Part shown: in pieces, positions 5,801 through 5,969 of the stretch | Position numbering within the stretch: the stretch's first letter is position 1 | Layout: each line of letters opens with the position of its first letter | Assembly (NCBI GenBank): GCA_026391515.1 | Contig: JAPLEC010000412.1 | Coordinates: 1 to 5,969 of the forward strand | Source: Bacteroidia bacterium | Lineage (GTDB): Bacteria; Bacteroidota; Bacteroidia; Bacteroidales; VadinHA17 | Direction of reading: 5' to 3' | DNA: 5,969 bases | The notes under the pieces: generated by a model | Told to the model about the DNA's origin: nothing | The model's input: the letters and a program-made list of their open reading frames with translations, nothing else | Databases searched by the model: none | Program-made: the position numbers and the translations under genes

Positions 5801-5969
5801 ATGAACCTGATATTACATCACCAATATTAAAATAAGTTCCACCCATTGGAATGCCGGATGATATACCTGTCGGATTGTCCCGTGTCCAATCAAAGACAGT
5901 ACCTGGATTATCGTAATAAGTTAAATTAAGTACTATATCTTCAAATGGAATATCGGAACATTCATGATC
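2802..5969 (-). CDS. Giant SprB-repeat surface protein with type B T9SS sorting domain, 5' end missing
   Basis: 1055 residues are visible. The frame stays open to the right edge (the first visible residues read DHECSDIPFED), so the ATG at 5844-5846 is internal and the true start lies outside. Domain order is a PKD-like domain (residues 1-95, ending VNPTP), a second PKD-like domain (96-199, ending HPYP), nine SprB-type repeats (about 200-964) and a CHU_C/type B C-terminal domain (about 968-1055). The C-terminal domain is marked by PNAISPNGDLINDVWNI, IKIYNRWSELIW and PWDGTSNGR. Such proteins cross the outer membrane by the T9SS and are usually surface adhesins or gliding filaments; SprB is the model. 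The porP/sprF-like gene 22 bases downstream is its probable secretion partner. No catalytic domain is visible in this part, so an adhesive or structural role is the best inference, although a missing N-terminal domain could add another activity. Confidence 0.93.
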   Translation of the reverse strand, partial: DHECSDIPFEDIVLNLTYYDNPGTVFDWTRDNPTGISSGIPMGGTYFNIGDVISGSFTDTIDSPVKVTFIVTPRGPTGCISKQPVTSTVTVNPTPRATPLNNLPAICFNTSTDVVMRTPTTMTRGAIDYDYFVTITDVSITGNTASESNRSENYHINRSYQNSSDTIKSVYYHITPKNTVSGCLTGDTVIAQVKVHPYPLKTIAITKPLSCDGGSDASIRVTPNEGADSLYNYIKWIGPYTFPFEGYGLTYLTGLRGGRYDIDVTDSLGCTTFNVDYITVSGASLDPRITPIHKPLPSPGYDVSCWYNSDGSAWLQERTSSSGVAPFNYRVIHNSVTLFTGTLSAKGVNDTITGLESGNYKLIMEDQNNCSDSTETDLMPPDTIKITFIPKVYDGGYNVRCKGYNDGLIKTYITGGNGKFSGIYTYKWTTSTGSFTGPNNLDSLTNVSAGRYYLTITDQVLCTVTGSVDINEPDGMTLASSQVSFSNDSTYNISCNGGNDGFIKLNITGGSGNYIYTWTDSVSYSSNERDISGLTAGNYYCEVKDINGCILMPIPSFALIEPAPLNINYVPSFSISGGHNINCNGGTGTIDITVTGGSVGTYKYTWNTSDGSGIVQGNEDQFALTAGTYNLVVSDSNGCSISKDITLTEPAALATTVIQTPITCAAPLFDNGSIDLTVTGGVTNYSYLWSNGEITEDISNLTQNTYTVMVTDANGCTIGDTVAINNPPPVIYSKALSDFNGYQIRCYGNSNGSIDITPTSGTSPYSYSWTGPAPFNSSTDQNISDLAAGQYTLVITDSMSCTATEIINLTQPGKLDMIIDLTDILCAGKKTGSIEIEPVNEVVSASYLWSDGSFQQNRRKLPAGDYGVILTDLNNCSIDSTVTLTEPDSIKLILDDTNTRPWCAGTNEGKITLTPTGGVDGYTYKWSDNSTDKDISDISSGWYSVVVTDLNGCSVKDSLFVEPLHETCLIIPNAISPNGDLINDVWNIGNKELYPDLEIKIYNRWSELIWKSDKGYPDPWDGTSNGRKLPIDSYHYIIDLHNGSKPIIGNVTIVR
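2805..3071 (-). other. Type B T9SS C-terminal sorting domain (CHU_C-like)
   Basis: This encodes about the last 88 residues of the large surface protein. Visible landmarks are C968, the NAISPNGDLINDVW segment (973-986), the IYNRW strand (1001-1005), PWDGTSNGR (1019-1027) and a final beta strand ending IGNVTIVR. This matches the gliding motility-associated C-terminal domain family, which targets proteins to the T9SS. Unlike type A domains, type B domains generally rely on a PorP/SprF-type partner, and such a gene follows immediately. Confidence 0.93.
3078..5369 (-). repeat. Nine tandem SprB-type protein repeats
   Basis: Each unit has the pattern C-x-G-x(n)-G-x-I near its start, then TGG or similar, YxYxW, an I/L-x-x-L-x-A/S-G-x-Y segment and a VTDxxGC-like close, usually followed by xEP or xQP. 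The first cysteine codons are at 5337, 5055, 4767, 4485, 4221, 3978, 3732, 3492 and 3261 (lowest coordinate of each), equal to visible residues 211, 305, 401, 495, 583, 664, 746, 826 and 903. Unit lengths are therefore 94, 96, 94, 88, 81, 82, 80 and 77 residues. All nine units also keep the second cysteine (LGC, NNC, VLC, NGC, NGC, NGC, MSC, NNC, NGC), so one disulfide per repeat is plausible. The units are diverged in both protein and DNA, so this is an old array and not a recent expansion. Confidence 0.9.
5373..5969 (-). other. Two PKD-like domains preceding the SprB repeats
   Basis: Two consecutive immunoglobulin-like modules cover this stretch. The first (5685-5969, cut at its N-terminus) shows C-S-D-I-P near its start, a FDWTRDNPTGI segment, a GSFTDT..SPVKVTFIVTP stretch and a VTVNPTP end. 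The second (5373-5684) starts with LPAICFNTS, has VYYHITPKN..GCLTGDTV near its end and finishes VKVHPYP. The C...TP...GC...V.V.P.P layout is typical of the PKD-like modules that recur, often in long tandem arrays, in Bacteroidota type B T9SS substrates. More copies probably lie beyond the window edge. They likely serve as rigid spacers in the surface protein. Confidence 0.75.

Noticed and set aside
5844..5846. ATG at 5846 as the start of the large surface protein
   Set aside because: The frame continues without a stop to the window edge and those 41 extra codons complete the PKD-like domain. There is also no signal peptide after this ATG.

Overview
This window looks like chromosomal DNA from a member of the Bacteroidota, probably environmental. 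The strongest evidence is a PorP/SprF-family protein encoded next to a giant SprB-repeat protein that ends in a type B (gliding motility-associated, CHU_C-like) C-terminal secretion signal. That pairing belongs to the type IX secretion system (T9SS), which is confined to this phylum. The YfhO-like C-terminus at the left edge, the AT-rich genes and the absence of strong Shine-Dalgarno sequences fit the same assignment. Genus and species cannot be told from the sequence.

Layout. On the + strand, positions 1-483 hold the last 160 residues of a YfhO-family multi-pass membrane protein. Four bases later comes a complete zinc-ribbon plus SAM-dependent methyltransferase (488-1384). The two are probably cotranscribed and may modify a cell-envelope glycan or lipid-linked substrate. 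On the - strand, reading inward from the right edge, is the 3' part of a very large secreted protein (2802-5969, 5' end outside the window). It has two PKD-like domains, nine SprB-type repeats and a T9SS type B sorting domain. It is followed by a PorP/SprF homologue (1799-2779) that starts with GTG. The SprF-SprB precedent suggests that the PorP/SprF protein serves secretion or surface attachment of the large upstream protein.

The two gene pairs converge on a 414-bp non-coding interval (1385-1798) that is unlike its surroundings. It contains a polypyrimidine tract, a composite REP-like element with a partly duplicated core and a nested palindrome, a very long GC-rich palindrome (21-bp perfect stem, 5-nt loop) whose two arms each carry a G-quadruplex pattern, and another short hairpin close to the porP/sprF stop codon. 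No canonical hairpin plus T-tract terminator is visible, so the palindrome is the best candidate for separating the converging transcripts.

The most noteworthy points are this palindrome and repeat mosaic; the stop/start arrangement between the large adhesin-like gene and porP/sprF, where a 9-codon mini-ORF overlaps both genes; and the steady shortening of the SprB-type repeat units toward the C-terminus, with a cysteine pair kept in all nine. I see no defence system, CRISPR array, transposase, tRNA or rRNA.
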